A stretch of 46,928 nt of DNA from an uncultured Bacteroidales bacterium (lineage in GTDB: Bacteria > Bacteroidota > Bacteroidia > Bacteroidales > Paludibacteraceae), in the NCBI GenBank assembly GCA_902799875.1, contig CADCCH010000010.1:1-46928 (forward strand). The letters run 5' to 3'. Positions 46,641 to 46,928 of the stretch are shown here, in pieces. The notes under the pieces were generated by a model. That model was not told the DNA's origin, ran no database searches, and worked only from the letters and a program-made list of their open reading frames with translations. The number at the start of each line of letters is the position of its first letter. The first letter of the stretch is position 1. Both the position numbers and the translations under genes were made by a program.

Positions 46641-46928
46641 ATGGCAAAGATTACATTACATGGCATGTTTGCCCGCGTAAAGGGTAAATTCAACAAGTCG
46701 GAAACGCTCTACTTCAAACGTTGCCCCTGTGGCAAAGAGCAGTTAGGTGTCGACCTCTTGAACCCCTCCAAGGCAAATCACGCCAAAAACATCCTCTCGC
46801 AAGAGGCACTCAAGACCGCGGCACAGGCCGCACAGACCGCGTTGGCTGACCCGACCGAAAGAGCTACCCTCGAAGCCGGATTTGCGGCACAGAAGAAGTA
46901 CACGAGTCTGTTCGCGTACACAGTAGCA
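46641..46928 (+). CDS. Hypothetical protein, 5' 96 codons (partial)
   Basis: The gene runs off the right edge. It opens M-A-K-I-T-L-H-G-M-F-A-R-V-K-G-K-F, has a C-P-C pair near residue 30 and ends in an alanine-rich helix followed by K-K-Y-T-S-L-F-A-Y-T-V. That last part resembles the tail of the fragment at 1-150, suggesting paralogues near both window ends. The function is unknown. Confidence 0.62.
   Translation, partial: MAKITLHGMFARVKGKFNKSETLYFKRCPCGKEQLGVDLLNPSKANHAKNILSQEALKTAAQAAQTALADPTERATLEAGFAAQKKYTSLFAYTVA

Noticed and set aside
1..46928. The window might be a closed circle, since the last frame would read on into the first in frame.
   Set aside because: An in-frame join has a one-in-three chance. 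The two ends look like paralogous tails, so joining them would give a protein with the tail twice. Housekeeping content points to a chromosome.

Overview
The window looks like a chromosomal contig from a Bacteroidota bacterium, probably order Bacteroidales. Three kinds of evidence support this. At least ten promoters have the Bacteroidota layout, a -33 TTG/TTTG and a -7 TAnnTTTG separated by exactly 20 bases. Ribosome-binding sites are mostly absent. Typical gene families are present: a PorT-like protein, a fused RibBA, an outer-membrane beta-barrel protein with a carboxypeptidase-regulatory-like domain, GSCFA and FISUMP proteins, and Rho with a long N-terminal insertion.

Region by region. 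(1) 1-900 is accessory: the tail of a small protein, a structured non-coding stretch with a terminator, and a minus-strand DUF3791-type cluster in which the middle gene (probably a DUF3990 ADP-ribosyltransferase-like toxin) has collapsed to 15 codons. (2) 1028-31718 is housekeeping backbone in compact operons: envelope lipoproteins; ffh-hypothetical-folD-prfA-rsmE-PAP2; an ABC permease and GSCFA; valS (minus) divergent from cdd-lptF/G-ribBA; a W/H/Y- and S/T/R-rich secreted protein; aspA-ftsY-glycosyltransferase-hypothetical-lipoprotein (minus); cdsA-acyltransferase-ribF; and rho-aroQ-outer-membrane receptor-porT-lipoprotein (minus). Many junctions overlap by 1-20 bases, and several carry 7-8 bp tandem repeats that contain the stop or start codon.

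(3) 31860-40500 is the most interesting part. After a dead WG-repeat gene fragment, two tandem promoters and a roughly 180-nt rod-shaped RNA resembling 6S RNA, eight tightly packed genes form one apparent operon. They encode a WG-repeat protein, a two-helix membrane protein with a long cytoplasmic coiled coil, a 1086-residue FtsK/SpoIIIE (EccC/EssC-like) ATPase, four small helical proteins, and a polytopic membrane protein with an SH3b domain. Three of the four small proteins carry a WXG100-like turn written W-x-D. I read this as a type VII-like secretion system of a diderm bacterium, with membrane parts unlike those of Mycobacterium or Firmicutes. The region looks more A+T-rich than the backbone.

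(4) 40618-46928 is accessory: two AAA/DUF4143-type ATPases, a 23-bp tandem repeat block, an ORF interrupted at an A8 tract, helically phased GTAGAAT repeats, an HNH endonuclease-like gene and a run of small unknown genes. The last of these, cut by the window edge, resembles the fragment at the window start. No tRNA, rRNA, CRISPR array or intact insertion sequence was recognised.
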